DNA of 64,000 nucleotides from Agromyces aurantiacus (GCF_016907355.1 NZ_JAFBBW010000001.1:3410001-3474000); one strand, 5' to 3'. Shown: positions 32,097 to 41,937, counted from the first letter of the stretch. The notes: generated by a model from the letters alone, not told the origin. Numbers and translations are program-made.

Positions 32097-34619
32097 TTAC
32101 TGCCCCGCCGCCAGGTCGGGCGTGGCCGGCCCGGTGCCGATCGCGGCGCCGGTGTTGACGCCCACGCCGACGGGCAGCGCCCGCTGGGTCGTGGTGAACA
32201 CGAACTCGCCGTCCTTGAAGTCGACGTGCACGTGGTCGCCCGAGTTGAGCTCGCCGTGCAGGATCTTCTCCGAGAGGCGGTCCTCGACCTCGTGCTGCAC
32301 CGCGCGGCGCAGCGGGCGGGCGCCGAGCGCCGGGTCGAACCCGACCTCGATGAGCCGCTCCTTGGCCGCGGTGGTGAGCTCGACGGTCATGTCGCGGTCG
32401 AGCATGCGCTCGCCCAGGCGCTTGATGAACAGGTCGACGATCTGCAGCAGCTCCTCCTTGCTGAGCTGCGGGAAGACGATGATCTCGTCGACGCGGTTGA
32501 GGAACTCGGGCTTGAAGTGCTTCTTCAGCTCCTCGTTCACCTTCGCGCGCATGAGGTCGTAGCCCGTGCGGGTGTCGCCTTCGATCTGGAAGCCGACGGG
32601 GCCGCCCGAGATGTCCTTCGTGCCGAGGTTGGTCGTCATGATGATGACGGTGTTCTTGAAGTCGACGACCCGGCCCTGGCCATCCGTCAACCGGCCCTCC
32701 TCCAGGATCTGGAGGAGCGAGTTGAAGATGTCGGGGTGAGCCTTCTCGATCTCGTCGAAGAGCACGACCGAGAACGGCTTGCGGCGCACCTTCTCGGTGA
32801 GCTGGCCGCCCTCCTCGAAGCCGACGAAGCCGGGAGGGGCGCCGAAGAGGCGCGAGACCGTGTGCTTCTCGCCGTACTCCGACATGTCGAGCGAGATCAT
32901 CGCCGACTCGTCGTCGAAGAGGAACTCCGCGAGCGCCTTCGCGAGCTCGGTCTTGCCGACGCCCGTGGGGCCGGCGAAGATGAACGAGCCCGAGGGACGC
33001 TTCGGGTCCTTGAGGCCGGCGCGCGTGCGGCGGATCGTCTTCGACAGGGCGGAGATCGCCTCCTCCTGGCCGATGACGCGCTCGTGCAGCGCCTTCTCCA
33101 TGAAGACGAGTCGCGACGACTCCTCTTCGGTCAGCTTGAAGACGGGGATGCCGGTGGCCTGCGCGAGCACCTCGGCGATCAGGCCCTCGTCGACGACCGC
33201 GGTCGTCTTGACCTCGCCCGACTTCCACTGCTTCTCGAGGCGGAGGCGCTCGCCGAGCAGGGTCTTCTCCTCGTCGCGAAGCGACGCGGCCTTCTCGAAG
33301 TCCTGCTCCTCGATCGCGGTCTCCTTGGCGGCGCGGACGACGGCGATCTTCTCGTCGAACTCGCGCAGCTCGGGCGGCGACGACAGGATCGACAGGCGCA
33401 GGCGGGCGCCCGCCTCGTCGATCAGGTCGATGGCCTTGTCGGGCAGGAACCGATCGCTGATGTAGCGGTCGGCGAGGTTCGCGGCGGCGACGATCGCGCC
33501 ATCCGTGATCGAGACCTTGTGGTGCGCCTCGTAACGGTCGCGGAGCCCCTTGAGGATGTTGATCGCGTGCGGGAGCGACGGCTCGGCGACCTGGATCGGC
33601 TGGAAGCGGCGCTCGAGCGCGGCATCCTTCTCGAAGTGCTTGCGGTACTCGTCGAGCGTGGTCGCGCCGATGGTCTGCAGCTCGCCGCGCGCGAGCAGCG
33701 GCTTGAGGATCGAGGCGGCGTCGATCGCGCCCTCGGCGGCGCCCGCACCCACGAGGGTGTGGATCTCGTCGATGAAGACGATGATGTCGCCGCGCGTGCG
33801 GATCTCCTTGGTGACCTTCTTCAGGCGCTCCTCGAAGTCGCCGCGGTAGCGCGAGCCGGCGATGAGCGAGCCGAGGTCGAGCGAGTAGAGCTGCTTGTCC
33901 TTGAGCGTCTCGGGCACCTCGCCCTTGACGATCGCCTGCGCGAGGCCCTCGACGACCGCGGTCTTGCCGACGCCGGGCTCGCCGATGAGCACGGGGTTGT
34001 TCTTGGAGCGGCGCGAGAGGATCTGCATGACCCGCTCGATCTCCTTCTCGCGGCCGATCACGGGGTCGAGCTTCGACTCGCGGGCAGCCTGCGTGAGGTT
34101 GCGGCCGAACTGGTCGAGGATCTGCGATCCGCCCTGGGCCTGCTGCTGCTCGGTCGCGCCGACCTGCACCTGCTCCTTGCCCTGGTAGCCGGAGAGGAGC
34201 TGGATGACCTGCTGGCGCACGCGGTTGAGGTCGGCGCCGAGCTTGACGAGCACCTGCGCGGCGACGCCCTCGCCCTCGCGGATGAGCCCGAGGAGGATGT
34301 GCTCGGTGCCGATGTAGTTGTGGCCGAGCTGCAGGGCCTCGCGCAGCGAGAGCTCGAGCACCTTCTTGGCGCGCGGCGTGAACGGGATGTGCCCGGTCGG
34401 CTGCTGCTGGCCCTGTCCGATGATGTCCTGCACCTGCTCGCGCACGGCGTCGAGCGAGATCCCGAGGGACTCGAGCGCCTTGGCGGCCACGCCCTCACCC
34501 TCGTGGATGAGGCCGAGCAGGATGTGCTCGGTGCCGATGTAGTTGTGGTTGAGCATCTTGGCCTCTTCTTGGGCCAGGACGACGACACGTCGGGCGCGGT
34601 CGGTGAATCTCTCGAACAT
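32097..34619 (-). CDS. clpC: ATP-dependent Clp protease ATP-binding subunit ClpC
   Basis: 840 residues. Two N-terminal Clp-N repeats ([19 protein letters not shown] and [19 protein letters not shown]), D1 AAA+ with [13 protein letters not shown], a middle domain with a UVR-like stretch ([16 protein letters not shown]), D2 AAA+ with [13 protein letters not shown] and a typical C-terminus. As the unfoldase of ClpCP it feeds substrates to ClpP1P2. I chose ATG 34619 because GAGGAG is optimally spaced from it and the protein then begins [11 protein letters not shown] as in homologues; an ATG lies one codon earlier. The 5' leader is AT-richer than average (34640-34680), but no ClgR-type site is clear. 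Confidence 0.96.
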   Translation of the reverse strand: MFERFTDRARRVVVLAQEEAKMLNHNYIGTEHILLGLIHEGEGVAAKALESLGISLDAVREQVQDIIGQGQQQPTGHIPFTPRAKKVLELSLREALQLGHNYIGTEHILLGLIREGEGVAAQVLVKLGADLNRVRQQVIQLLSGYQGKEQVQVGATEQQQAQGGSQILDQFGRNLTQAARESKLDPVIGREKEIERVMQILSRRSKNNPVLIGEPGVGKTAVVEGLAQAIVKGEVPETLKDKQLYSLDLGSLIAGSRYRGDFEERLKKVTKEIRTRGDIIVFIDEIHTLVGAGAAEGAIDAASILKPLLARGELQTIGATTLDEYRKHFEKDAALERRFQPIQVAEPSLPHAINILKGLRDRYEAHHKVSITDGAIVAAANLADRYISDRFLPDKAIDLIDEAGARLRLSILSSPPELREFDEKIAVVRAAKETAIEEQDFEKAASLRDEEKTLLGERLRLEKQWKSGEVKTTAVVDEGLIAEVLAQATGIPVFKLTEEESSRLVFMEKALHERVIGQEEAISALSKTIRRTRAGLKDPKRPSGSFIFAGPTGVGKTELAKALAEFLFDDESAMISLDMSEYGEKHTVSRLFGAPPGFVGFEEGGQLTEKVRRKPFSVVLFDEIEKAHPDIFNSLLQILEEGRLTDGQGRVVDFKNTVIIMTTNLGTKDISGGPVGFQIEGDTRTGYDLMRAKVNEELKKHFKPEFLNRVDEIIVFPQLSKEELLQIVDLFIKRLGERMLDRDMTVELTTAAKERLIEVGFDPALGARPLRRAVQHEVEDRLSEKILHGELNSGDHVHVDFKDGEFVFTTTQRALPVGVGVNTGAAIGTGPATPDLAAGQ

Positions 34620-34801
34620 CATCAACTCCTCACGGCGCCGGGTAGGGGCGTCGATACAACAACGGTAACGACCGCGATCGCGCGGCGGGTGCGTGTTCGC
34701 CGTGGGCGCATCGCTGCCGGGGCGCGCTTCGTCATGCGAGCCGGGCGGATGTCGCGAGCCCCCGGGATGCCGATTGACAGCGACGCGCGGCATCCGTAGC
34801 T

Positions 34802-34832
34802 TATCGAATATCGTTGTTATCGTTCTTCGATA
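34802..34832. promoter_or_regulatory. TATCG repeat operator of the DUF2975-Xre operon
   Basis: TATCGAA (34802-34808) and TTCGATA (34826-34832) are an inverted pair; TATCG also occurs directly at 34809-34813 and 34818-34822 (9-bp pitch). This AT-rich block overlaps the expected promoter and is probably bound by the Xre protein encoded as the second gene. Confidence 0.6.
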
Positions 34833-34846
34833 TGAAAGGCAACTCC

Positions 34847-35473
34847 ATGGACCCGAACTCCGTCACCGCAACACGCCTCCCCTCGCGCGCCGACACCGTC
34901 GGCATCTGGGCCTTCATGGTCGCCGGCACCGGCATCGTCGCCTGGGCGGTGGTCGGCGCCGTCCTGCGGATCACGGACGCGCTCTCCTCCCCCGAGGTCC
35001 GCGTGCTCGCCGAGTTCGCCGGAACGCCCGCCGAAGCGCCGATCGGCCCCGGCGGTGCGCCCGTCGCGATCGAGCTCGACCGCGCGTTCCTCTTCACCGA
35101 CGAACTGCCCGGCCCGTCGCTCGTGGCGCTCGTGCTCTCGGAGATCGCGTTCGCGGTCAGCGTCGCCGCCGTGGTGGCATGCCTGCTCCTGCTGAGCGCG
35201 TCCACCCTGCGCGGCCGGGTGTTCAGCCGGCGCAACACGCGCCTCGTCGCCACGGCCGGCACGGCCGGCCTGGTCGGTGCGGCCGCGGTGCCGTTCCTCG
35301 CCAACATGGTCGCCAACGGCGCGTTCGCGCGCATCTCCGACGGCGAGTTCGACAACGTGCTGATGTCCGTCGACCTCATGCCGTTCGTCCTCGCCGCCTT
35401 CGTGGTCGCGATCATCACGACGGCCTTCGCCGTCGGCGAGCGCCTGCAGCGCGACACCGAGGGCCTCGTCTGA
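34847..35473 (+). CDS. DUF2975 membrane protein
   Basis: 208 residues with four predicted transmembrane helices, in the order FMVAGTGIVAWAVVGAVL, LVLSEIAFAVSVAAVVACLLLL, GTAGLVGAAAVPFLANMV and FVLAAFVVAIITTAFAVGERL, and a large extracytoplasmic loop after the first. This is the DUF2975 topology, regularly paired with a small Xre regulator. AAAGG with 7-nt spacing selects ATG 34847 over ATG 34832. The stop codon overlaps the next ATG (TGATG). Confidence 0.84.
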   Translation: MDPNSVTATRLPSRADTVGIWAFMVAGTGIVAWAVVGAVLRITDALSSPEVRVLAEFAGTPAEAPIGPGGAPVAIELDRAFLFTDELPGPSLVALVLSEIAFAVSVAAVVACLLLLSASTLRGRVFSRRNTRLVATAGTAGLVGAAAVPFLANMVANGAFARISDGEFDNVLMSVDLMPFVLAAFVVAIITTAFAVGERLQRDTEGLV

Positions 35474-35742
35474 TGGCGCCGGCCGAGCCCGATGACGCGC
35501 ACGACGTGCACTGCCGCCTCGACGAGCTCCTCGCCGCGCGCGGGATGACCCTGACGAGGCTCGCCGAGCTCGTCGGCGTGAGCGTGGTGAACCTCAGCGT
35601 GCTGAAGAACGATCGCGCGCGCGCCATCCGGTTCTCGACGCTGCAGGCGATCTGCCGTGCCCTCGACTGCGAGATCGGCGAGCTGCTGGTGCTGCGACGA
35701 ACGGATGACCCGGGGGCCGCGTCGGAGGCGACGGCCCGCTGA
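35473..35742 (+). CDS. small Xre-family HTH regulator
   Basis: 89 residues: a single HTH_26/Xre helix-turn-helix (LDELLAARGMTLTRLAELVGVSVVNLSVLKNDRARAIRFSTLQAICRALDCEIGELL) of the YozG type with short flanks. It is translationally coupled to the DUF2975 gene (shared TGATG). In this common gene pair the regulator is presumed to control its own operon; the TATCG cluster at 34802-34832 is the candidate operator. Confidence 0.87.
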   Translation: MAPAEPDDAHDVHCRLDELLAARGMTLTRLAELVGVSVVNLSVLKNDRARAIRFSTLQAICRALDCEIGELLVLRRTDDPGAASEATAR

Positions 35743-35782
35743 CCGCCTCGACGCACCGGCCCGCGCGTGGTTGGATGCACGC

Positions 35783-36301
35783 ATGCCCAGACTCGTGCTG
35801 ACCGTCATCGGAGACGACCGCGCAGGCCTCGTCGAGGCCCTCGCCGACGCCGTGAACGCCCACGGCGGCAACTGGGAGCAGAGCCAGATGGCCGAGCTCG
35901 CCGGCCAGTTCGCGGGGATCGTCGTGGTGACGGTGCCGGCCGAGCGGGCCGACGAGCTGCGCGAGGCGCTCGACGGGCTCGAGGGGCTGCTCGAGGTCGC
36001 GGCGCACCCGGGCTCCGAGGAGCCGGCGGGGGCCGACCACTGGCGTCGCCTGCGCATCGACCTCGTCGGCAGCGACCGGCCGGGCATCGTGCACGACGTG
36101 TCGGCCGTGCTCGCGCGTCACGGGCTCAGCATCGAGACCATCACGACCGAGCGCCGCGACGCGCCCATGTCGGGCGGCATCCTCTTCGAGGCGCACATCG
36201 CGGTGCGCGTGCCCCCGGGCGGCGACCCCGCCGACGTGCGGCAGGACCTCGAGCAGGTCGCGAGCGAGCTGTTCGTCGACCTCACGGTCGGGCAGGAGTA
36301 G
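35783..36301 (+). CDS. double ACT-domain protein (GcvR-like)
   Basis: 172 residues containing two ACT domains: LVLTVIGDDRAGLVEALADAVNAHGGNWEQSQMA (residues 4-37) and LRIDLVGSDRPGIVHDVSAVLARHGLSIE (about 90-118). The layout matches glycine-cleavage repressor GcvR-like proteins, which bind amino acids and lack DNA-binding domains. TTGGAT lies 6 nt before ATG 35783, a weaker version of the leaderless box. No glycine-cleavage gene is in the window. Confidence 0.82.
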   Translation: MPRLVLTVIGDDRAGLVEALADAVNAHGGNWEQSQMAELAGQFAGIVVVTVPAERADELREALDGLEGLLEVAAHPGSEEPAGADHWRRLRIDLVGSDRPGIVHDVSAVLARHGLSIETITTERRDAPMSGGILFEAHIAVRVPPGGDPADVRQDLEQVASELFVDLTVGQE

Positions 36302-36330
36302 GGCGCCCGGGCCGTCGGCCGGCTCCGGCG

Positions 36331-36843
36331 CTACTTGATCGGCACCGTGACGACCGCGTCGCCGACGGTGACCTCGAGCGGCTCGGTCGTCGTCACGTCG
36401 TAGGGCGTCGAGAATACCGTCGTGTGGGGCACGAAGTCGGCCGTGCACGGGCCATCCTCGGGCTCGGGCAGCACGGCCTCGACGGCGTTGCCCTCGCCCG
36501 CCGGCGCGGTCACGCGGAGGTCGGTCGACACGACGGGGCAGGTCGACGAGCCCCAGATGGTGATCGCGAGCCGGCCGCCGTCCTGGAGGTACTGCACGTA
36601 GGGCTCGTCTCCGGTCGGCTCGGGGACCTCCTCGGCCGAGCCCTGCTCGGTCTCATCCTCGGTCTCGCCACCCTGGTCGGTGTTCTCGGCCTCGCCCGCG
36701 GCCTCCTGCTCCTCGTCGAGCACCGGGAGGCCCGCGAAGTCCTCGACCGGACCCGACCCGGGCGCGCAGCCCGCGAGCAGGAGCGTCGCGGCGACGGCGA
36801 CGGTGGTGAACAGGAGGCGGCGGACGTCTGCGTGCGGGGCCAT
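36331..36843 (-). CDS. putative lipoprotein, function unknown
   Basis: 170 residues. The signal peptide ends in the lipobox LLLAGC (Cys about residue 26). A Glu-rich acidic linker follows, then a small domain with two Cys (TCPVV and GPCTADF) and beta-rich sequence. There is no recognisable family. ATG 36843 is 7 nt downstream of TAGCAT on the minus strand, favoured over an ATG three codons upstream that overlaps the -10. Confidence 0.68.
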   Translation of the reverse strand: MAPHADVRRLLFTTVAVAATLLLAGCAPGSGPVEDFAGLPVLDEEQEAAGEAENTDQGGETEDETEQGSAEEVPEPTGDEPYVQYLQDGGRLAITIWGSSTCPVVSTDLRVTAPAGEGNAVEAVLPEPEDGPCTADFVPHTTVFSTPYDVTTTEPLEVTVGDAVVTVPIK

Positions 36844-36915
36844 GTGCGACATGCTAGCCCGCGGCATCCGCTCAGGGCAGGATGTCGCGCCGCGACCCGC
36901 GCGTAGGATGCGGGA

Positions 36916-37950
36916 ATGAGCAACCTCGAGCGCGACCCCGTCGAACTGCTCTGCCCGCCCGAGACGCCGCACGGCCCGGCCGTGCAGGTGCTCGAGTTCC
37001 GCGAGGTGCCGCTCGGCGGGCCGCGCGCGATGCCGGTGCGGCGCACCCTCCCGCAGCGCGGGCGCACGACCATCGGCGCGTGGTGCTTCGCCGACCACTA
37101 CGGGCCCGACGACGTGTCGGACACGGGCGGCATGGTCGTGCCGCCGCACCCCCACACGGGCCTGCAGACCGTGAGCTGGCTGTTCGAGGGCGAGATCGAG
37201 CACCGCGACTCGACCGGCAGCCACGAGCTCGTGCGCCCCGGCGGGGTGAACCTGATGACCGCCGGTCGCGGCATCTCGCACTCCGAGGTCTCGACCGCCG
37301 CGACGACGCGACTGCACGGCGTGCAGCTGTGGGTCGCGCTGCCCGAGGCCTCCCGGCACGTCGCGCCGTTCTTCGAGCACGCCGACACGACGCCGTTCCG
37401 GCTGGGCGACGCCACGGTGCGCGTCTTCGTGGGCGAGCTCGCGGGCGAGGGCGAGTCCGCCGCGTCGGCCGAGACGACGGATGCCGCGTCCGCGGCGGTC
37501 ACCGTCTTCTCGCCGCTGCTCGGGGCCCAGGTCGACCTGCCCGCGGGCGGCACGGTCGACGTGCCGCTCGACCCGCGCTTCGAACACGGCGTGCTCGTCG
37601 ACGCCGGACCCGCGCACGTCGAAGTCGCCGGGGCAGGTGCCGCGACCGAGGTTGCGTGGTCGAACCTGGCCTACCTCGAGCCGGGGCACGCGAGCCTGCG
37701 GCTGCGCGCCGACGCCGACCCCGTGCGCGTGGTGCTGCTCGGCGGCGTGCCGTTCGGCGAGGAGCTCGTGATGTGGTGGAACTTCATCGGACGCTCGCAC
37801 GACGAGGTGGTCGAGTTCCGGCGCCGTTGGCAGTCCGACGTGATCGACCGAAACGACCCCGACGGGCCGTTCGGCACCGTGGCGGGCTACGACGGGCGCC
37901 CGCTGCCCGCGCCCGAGCTGCCGACGGTGCGGCTGAAGCCGCGGCGGTGA
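36916..37950 (+). CDS. pirin family protein
   Basis: 344 residues of the bicupin pirin family. The N-terminal cupin has the metal-ligand pattern DHYGPDD, PPHPHTGLQTVSWLFEGEIEHRDS and GRGISHSE (three His and Glu). The C-terminal cupin includes GVPFGEELVMWWNFIGRSHDEV. Some pirins are quercetin dioxygenases, others redox-sensing regulators. TAGGAT (36904-36909) lies 6 nt before ATG 36916. It is divergent from the lipoprotein gene with separate promoters. Confidence 0.9.
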   Translation: MSNLERDPVELLCPPETPHGPAVQVLEFREVPLGGPRAMPVRRTLPQRGRTTIGAWCFADHYGPDDVSDTGGMVVPPHPHTGLQTVSWLFEGEIEHRDSTGSHELVRPGGVNLMTAGRGISHSEVSTAATTRLHGVQLWVALPEASRHVAPFFEHADTTPFRLGDATVRVFVGELAGEGESAASAETTDAASAAVTVFSPLLGAQVDLPAGGTVDVPLDPRFEHGVLVDAGPAHVEVAGAGAATEVAWSNLAYLEPGHASLRLRADADPVRVVLLGGVPFGEELVMWWNFIGRSHDEVVEFRRRWQSDVIDRNDPDGPFGTVAGYDGRPLPAPELPTVRLKPRR

Positions 37951-37982
37951 GGCGCGCGCCGCGACATCCGCAGACGCGCCGA

Positions 37983-38012
37983 CGGCCGGTGCCCAGGAGG
38001 GAGCACCGGCCG
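37983..38012. terminator. bidirectional terminator between pirin and fruA genes
   Basis: Perfect 10-bp stem CGGCCGGTGC/GCACCGGCCG with a 10-nt loop between convergent genes. Confidence 0.7.
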
Positions 38013-38033
38013 CCGGGGTGATCGCGTGGCCGA

Positions 38034-40097
38034 TCAGGCCACGGCCACCTCAGGCGCACCCACCGCCTGCTCTTCCCGCACCGGGCGCCGGTGGGCCCAG
38101 CGCTTGAGTGCGATGACCACCAGGGCACCGACCACCGAGCCGGCGATGATCGCGAGGACGAACCAGAGCAGGTTGCCGATCGCGAAGAACACGAAGATGC
38201 CGCCGTGGGGCGCCTGCGACGTCACGTCCATGCCCATGCAGATCGCGCCGGCCACGGCACCGCCGATGACGGTCGCCGGGATGACCCGGAAGATGTCGGC
38301 CGCCGCGAACGGGATCGCACCCTCCGAGATGAACGCCGCACCGAGCAGCCACGCGGCCTTGCCGTTCTCGCGCTCGACCGGGGTGAACAGCCGGCGATCG
38401 ATCACGGTCGCGAGGGCCATGGCGAGCGGCGGGACCATCCCGGCGGCCATGACCGCGGCCATGATCGCCCACGGCGCCTGGTTGTCGGGCGAGCCCGCAC
38501 CGAGGCCGGCGACCGCGAACGCGTAGGCGACCTTGTTGACCGGACCGCCGAGGTCGAAGCCCATCATCGCGCCGAGGATGAGGCCGAGCAGCACCGCGCC
38601 GGCACCCGAGAGGCTCGACAGCCAGTCGTTGAGCGCGGTCGAGAACGCCGAGATCGGTCCGGCGAGCACGACGATCATGAGGCCGGAGGCCACGATCGAC
38701 GCGAGCAGCGGGATGATCACGACCGGCATCAGGCCCTTGAGCCAGCGCGGCACGTCGAGTCGCGCGAGCATGAGCGCGATCCATCCGGCGAGCAGGCCGC
38801 CCACGAGGCCGCCGATGAAGCCGGCGCCCATGAGCCCCGCGACCGAGCCCGCGACGAAGCCGGGCGCGATGCCCGGGCGGTCCGCGATGGCGTAGGCGAT
38901 GTAGCCGGCCAGCGCCGGCACGAGGAAGCCCATCGAGATCGCGCCGATCGAGAAGAACACGGCGCCGAGGTAGATGCCCAGGCCGCCCTCGGGGAGGTTC
39001 CAGAGCGCGTTGGTCGTGACGATCTCGGTCGCGTTCTCGGTGATGTCGTACCCGCCGAGGAGGAACCCGAGCGCGATGAGCAGACCACCGCCCGCGACGA
39101 ACGGGATCATGTAGCTGACGCCGGTGAGCAGCACGCGCTTGATCTTCTGGCCGAAGTGCTCGTGCGCCACCGCGGCCGCCGCACTCTCGGCGGCGGCGTC
39201 GCCCGCGACGCGCGGTGCCGCCGGGTCGTCGATCGCGGCGACGGCCTCGCGGATCATCTCGGCGGGGTGGTCGATGCCGCGCTTGACCGGTCCGGCCACG
39301 ACGGGCTTGCCGGCGAACCGGGACTTGTCGCGCACGTCGACGTCGACCGCGAAGATGACGGCGTCGGCCCGCTCGATGACGGACGGCGCGACCGGGGTCG
39401 CTCCCGCCGAGCCCTGGGTCTCGACGTGCAGCTCGACCCCCGCCTCATCGCCCGCCTTGGCGAGCGCGTCGGCGGCCATGTACGTGTGGGCGATGCCCGT
39501 GGGGCACGCGGTGACGGCGATGATCACGGGCTTGCCCGTGTGGTGCGCGGCAGCGGGCGCGGTCGCGGTCGCGGTCCCGCCGGACGCAGCGGTGGCGGCC
39601 GCCGTCGCGCCGGTCGCCGCGGCCGCGGCCGCCGCGGGAGCGGGCTCGGGCGCGAGCGCGGCCTCGACGTGCGCGACGAACGTCGCGGCGTCGGGCGCCG
39701 ATCGCAGCGACGCGACGAAGTCGTCCTTGATGAGCGAGCGCGCGAGCGTCGAGAGCACCGCGAGGTGGTCCTGCGTCGAGGCGGTCGGCACCGCGATGAG
39801 GAACACGAGGTCGGCGGGCCCGTCGAACGAGCCGAAGTCGACCCCCTCGGGCAGGCGCGCCGCCGCGAGCGTCGGACGCGTGACCGCGTCGGACTTGGCG
39901 TGCGGGATGGCGATGCCGCCGGGCACCCCCGTGGAGTCCTTCTCCTCGCGGGCCCATGCGTCGGCGAAGAGCGCCTCCGCGTCGGTGGCGCGGCCGGCCG
40001 CGACGACGCGCTCGGCGAGCGCGCGGATCACGTCGGCCTTGTCGGCGCCGAGCGGCGCGTCGAGGCTCACGAGCCCCTGGTCGATGACGTCGGACAT
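38034..40097 (-). CDS. fruA: PTS fructose transporter, fused IIA-IIB-IIC
   Basis: 687 residues in the order IIA-IIB-IIC. IIA (1-150) has the phospho-His in GGIAIPHAKSD (His66). An Ala-rich linker leads to IIB with the phospho-Cys in VTACPTGIAHTYMAADAL (Cys198). IIC (about 330-655) has eight or more membrane helices with GFLLGGYDI and GPVNKVAYAFAVAG. It imports fructose as fructose 1-phosphate. It is the last gene of fruR-fruK-fruA, 11 bp after fruK, with AGGAGG and 7-nt spacing before ATG 40097. Confidence 0.95.
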   Translation of the reverse strand: MSDVIDQGLVSLDAPLGADKADVIRALAERVVAAGRATDAEALFADAWAREEKDSTGVPGGIAIPHAKSDAVTRPTLAAARLPEGVDFGSFDGPADLVFLIAVPTASTQDHLAVLSTLARSLIKDDFVASLRSAPDAATFVAHVEAALAPEPAPAAAAAAATGATAAATAASGGTATATAPAAAHHTGKPVIIAVTACPTGIAHTYMAADALAKAGDEAGVELHVETQGSAGATPVAPSVIERADAVIFAVDVDVRDKSRFAGKPVVAGPVKRGIDHPAEMIREAVAAIDDPAAPRVAGDAAAESAAAAVAHEHFGQKIKRVLLTGVSYMIPFVAGGGLLIALGFLLGGYDITENATEIVTTNALWNLPEGGLGIYLGAVFFSIGAISMGFLVPALAGYIAYAIADRPGIAPGFVAGSVAGLMGAGFIGGLVGGLLAGWIALMLARLDVPRWLKGLMPVVIIPLLASIVASGLMIVVLAGPISAFSTALNDWLSSLSGAGAVLLGLILGAMMGFDLGGPVNKVAYAFAVAGLGAGSPDNQAPWAIMAAVMAAGMVPPLAMALATVIDRRLFTPVERENGKAAWLLGAAFISEGAIPFAAADIFRVIPATVIGGAVAGAICMGMDVTSQAPHGGIFVFFAIGNLLWFVLAIIAGSVVGALVVIALKRWAHRRPVREEQAVGAPEVAVA

Positions 40098-40108
40098 CGG
40101 ATTCCCTC

Positions 40109-41080
40109 CTATGGGATGACCGGGGCGACGGCGCCCCGGATTCGGGTGACGGTGATGGCGGACGCATCGGCGATCTCCCGCGAGGGGACCGCCGAGCCCG
40201 GGAGCGACGCAGCCGCCGCCCCGTGTGCGACCGCCTGGGCGAGCGCCCGCTCGGGCGCCGCCCCTTCGGTCACGGCGAGCAGGAAGCCGGCGAGCGAGCT
40301 GTCGCCCGCGCCGACCGTGCTGCGCGGCACGATGCGCGGCGCCGGGGCGAACCACGCCCCGTCGCCGTCGACGAGCACGGCTCCGGTGGAGCCGAGCGTG
40401 ACGAGGGCCGAACGGATGCCGCGGGGCACGAGCGTCGCGGCGACCTCGGCGACCCGCTCGGGGTCGGCCTCGAGTGCCTCGGCGTCGGCCAGGCCGACCA
40501 GCTCGGCGAGCTCCTCGCCGTTGGGCTTGATGAGGTCGACGGGCTCGCCGGCCTCCACGATCGCGGCGAGCGGGGCGCCCGAGGTGTCGACCGCGATGCG
40601 GGCGACGACGCCCGCGGCGCGCGCCTCACGCACGACTCGCACGTAGAAGTCGGCCGGGAGCGACGGCGGCAGCGAGCCGGCGAGCACGAGCCACGAGGCA
40701 TCCGCCGACTGGGCGATGACCGCCGCGATGAGCGCCCGCTGCTCGGCCTCGGTGAGCTCGGGGCCGAGCTCGTTGAGCTTGGTGGTGACGCCGTCGGGCT
40801 CGGTGACCGTGATGTTCGAGCGCAGGCGCGCGGTGATCGGCACGGTCGCGACCGGCACGCCGGCCGACGCGAGCGCCACGACGAGCGGGTCGTCACCGCG
40901 GCCCGGCAGCACGGCGACGGATGCCGCGCCCGCGGCGTCGAGCGCCCGCGTGACGTTGACCCCCTTGCCGCCGGGCTCCTCGACGCTGCGGAGGACGCGC
41001 TGCACCTCGCCGCGCGAGAGCGCCTGCTCGAGCTCGACCGTGCGGTCGAGCGACGGGTTGACGGTCAGCGTGATGATCAT
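40109..41080 (-). CDS. fruK: 1-phosphofructokinase
   Basis: 323 residues, PfkB sugar-kinase family: the N-terminal IITLTVNPSLDRTV and PGGKGVNVTRAL are typical of FruK, and the C-terminal STVGAGDSSLAGFL contains the catalytic Asp in GAGDS. It converts fructose 1-phosphate to the 1,6-bisphosphate. Its ATG overlaps the fruR stop by 4 nt (ATGA), and fruA follows, so import and phosphorylation are one operon. Confidence 0.94.
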   Translation of the reverse strand: MIITLTVNPSLDRTVELEQALSRGEVQRVLRSVEEPGGKGVNVTRALDAAGAASVAVLPGRGDDPLVVALASAGVPVATVPITARLRSNITVTEPDGVTTKLNELGPELTEAEQRALIAAVIAQSADASWLVLAGSLPPSLPADFYVRVVREARAAGVVARIAVDTSGAPLAAIVEAGEPVDLIKPNGEELAELVGLADAEALEADPERVAEVAATLVPRGIRSALVTLGSTGAVLVDGDGAWFAPAPRIVPRSTVGAGDSSLAGFLLAVTEGAAPERALAQAVAHGAAAASLPGSAVPSREIADASAITVTRIRGAVAPVIP

Positions 41081-41865
41081 GCGACCCGCACCTCCACCTC
41101 GGCGTCGTCGAGCGCCTCGGCGAGTGCCGGGGGCGGCGGCGCATCCGTGATCAGCACGTCGACCTCGTCGAGGCATGCGAACCGGTGCAGCGCCTCGTCG
41201 TCGTGCTTGGAGGCGTCGACGAGCACGACCGCGAGCCGCGACCGCTCGACCATGGCGCGCTTGACCTGCGCCTCGAGCTCGTCGGGCGTCGAGAGCCCGA
41301 ACTCGGCGCTCACGCCGTTGGTGCCGACGAACGAGATGTCTGGGCGGATGTCGGCGAGCTGGGCGACCGCGGTCGGTCCGACCGCGGCACTGGTCACGCC
41401 GCGGACGGTGCCGCCGATGACGCGGACGATGAGGTCGGCGTTGCCGTGCAGGAGCGCCGCGATGGGCACCGAGTTCGTGTAGACGGTGAGCGGTGCGATG
41501 CCGGCCGCCGGGTGCCATCCGGCGAGTGCCTCGGCGAATGCGCCCGTGGTCGTGCCCGCGTCGAGCAGGATCGAGCCGGTGAACGTGGGCGGCACGAGCG
41601 CGAGCGCAGCCTGCGCGATCGCGCGCTTGGCGTCGGTGTGGCGCTCGGTGCGCTCGAGCACCGTCGTCTCGGCGAGGCTCGCGCGCGACGCGCTCACGGC
41701 GCCGCCGTGGACGCGACGGACGTGGCCCGCCTTCTCGAGCGCGTCGAGGTCGCGCCGGATGGTCTCGGCGGTGACGTCGAGCTCGGCGGCGAGGTCGGCG
41801 ACCGAGACGCGGCCCGTGCGGGCGAGCGCGTCGAGGATGTGCTCGTGTCGCTCCATCGCGTACAT
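41077..41865 (-). CDS. fruR: DeoR-family regulator of the fructose operon
   Basis: 262 residues. The N-terminal DeoR HTH (ERHEHILDALARTGRVSVADLAAELDVTAETIRRDL) is followed by a DeoRC sensor domain (LDAGTTTGAFAEAL, IGGTVRG, DISFVGTNGVS) that usually binds a phosphosugar, here probably fructose 1-phosphate. It is the first gene of the operon with AAGGGGG before ATG 41865. A -35/-10 pair and an ACACAAACGCA-type stretch upstream suggest autoregulation. Confidence 0.9.
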   Translation of the reverse strand: MYAMERHEHILDALARTGRVSVADLAAELDVTAETIRRDLDALEKAGHVRRVHGGAVSASRASLAETTVLERTERHTDAKRAIAQAALALVPPTFTGSILLDAGTTTGAFAEALAGWHPAAGIAPLTVYTNSVPIAALLHGNADLIVRVIGGTVRGVTSAAVGPTAVAQLADIRPDISFVGTNGVSAEFGLSTPDELEAQVKRAMVERSRLAVVLVDASKHDDEALHRFACLDEVDVLITDAPPPPALAEALDDAEVEVRVA

Positions 41866-41907
41866 GCGGCCCCCTTGCCGGATCGAACTGCAACCTGCGT
41901 TTGTGTG

Positions 41908-41937
41908 AGTTTAGCTCGTTATCTCAGCGTAATGCAA
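41908..41937 (-). promoter_or_regulatory. promoter of fruR-fruK-fruA
   Basis: Minus strand: -35 TTGCAT (41937-41932), 18-bp spacer, -10 TAAACT (41913-41908). The leader (about 35 nt) begins near ACACAAACGCAGG, a plausible DeoR-type operator overlapping the start site. Confidence 0.7.

Noticed and set aside
30870..34799. A 1309-codon plus-strand open frame
   Set aside because: It lies antisense to clpC and argA, whose protein families are unmistakable; it is a GC-rich shadow frame.
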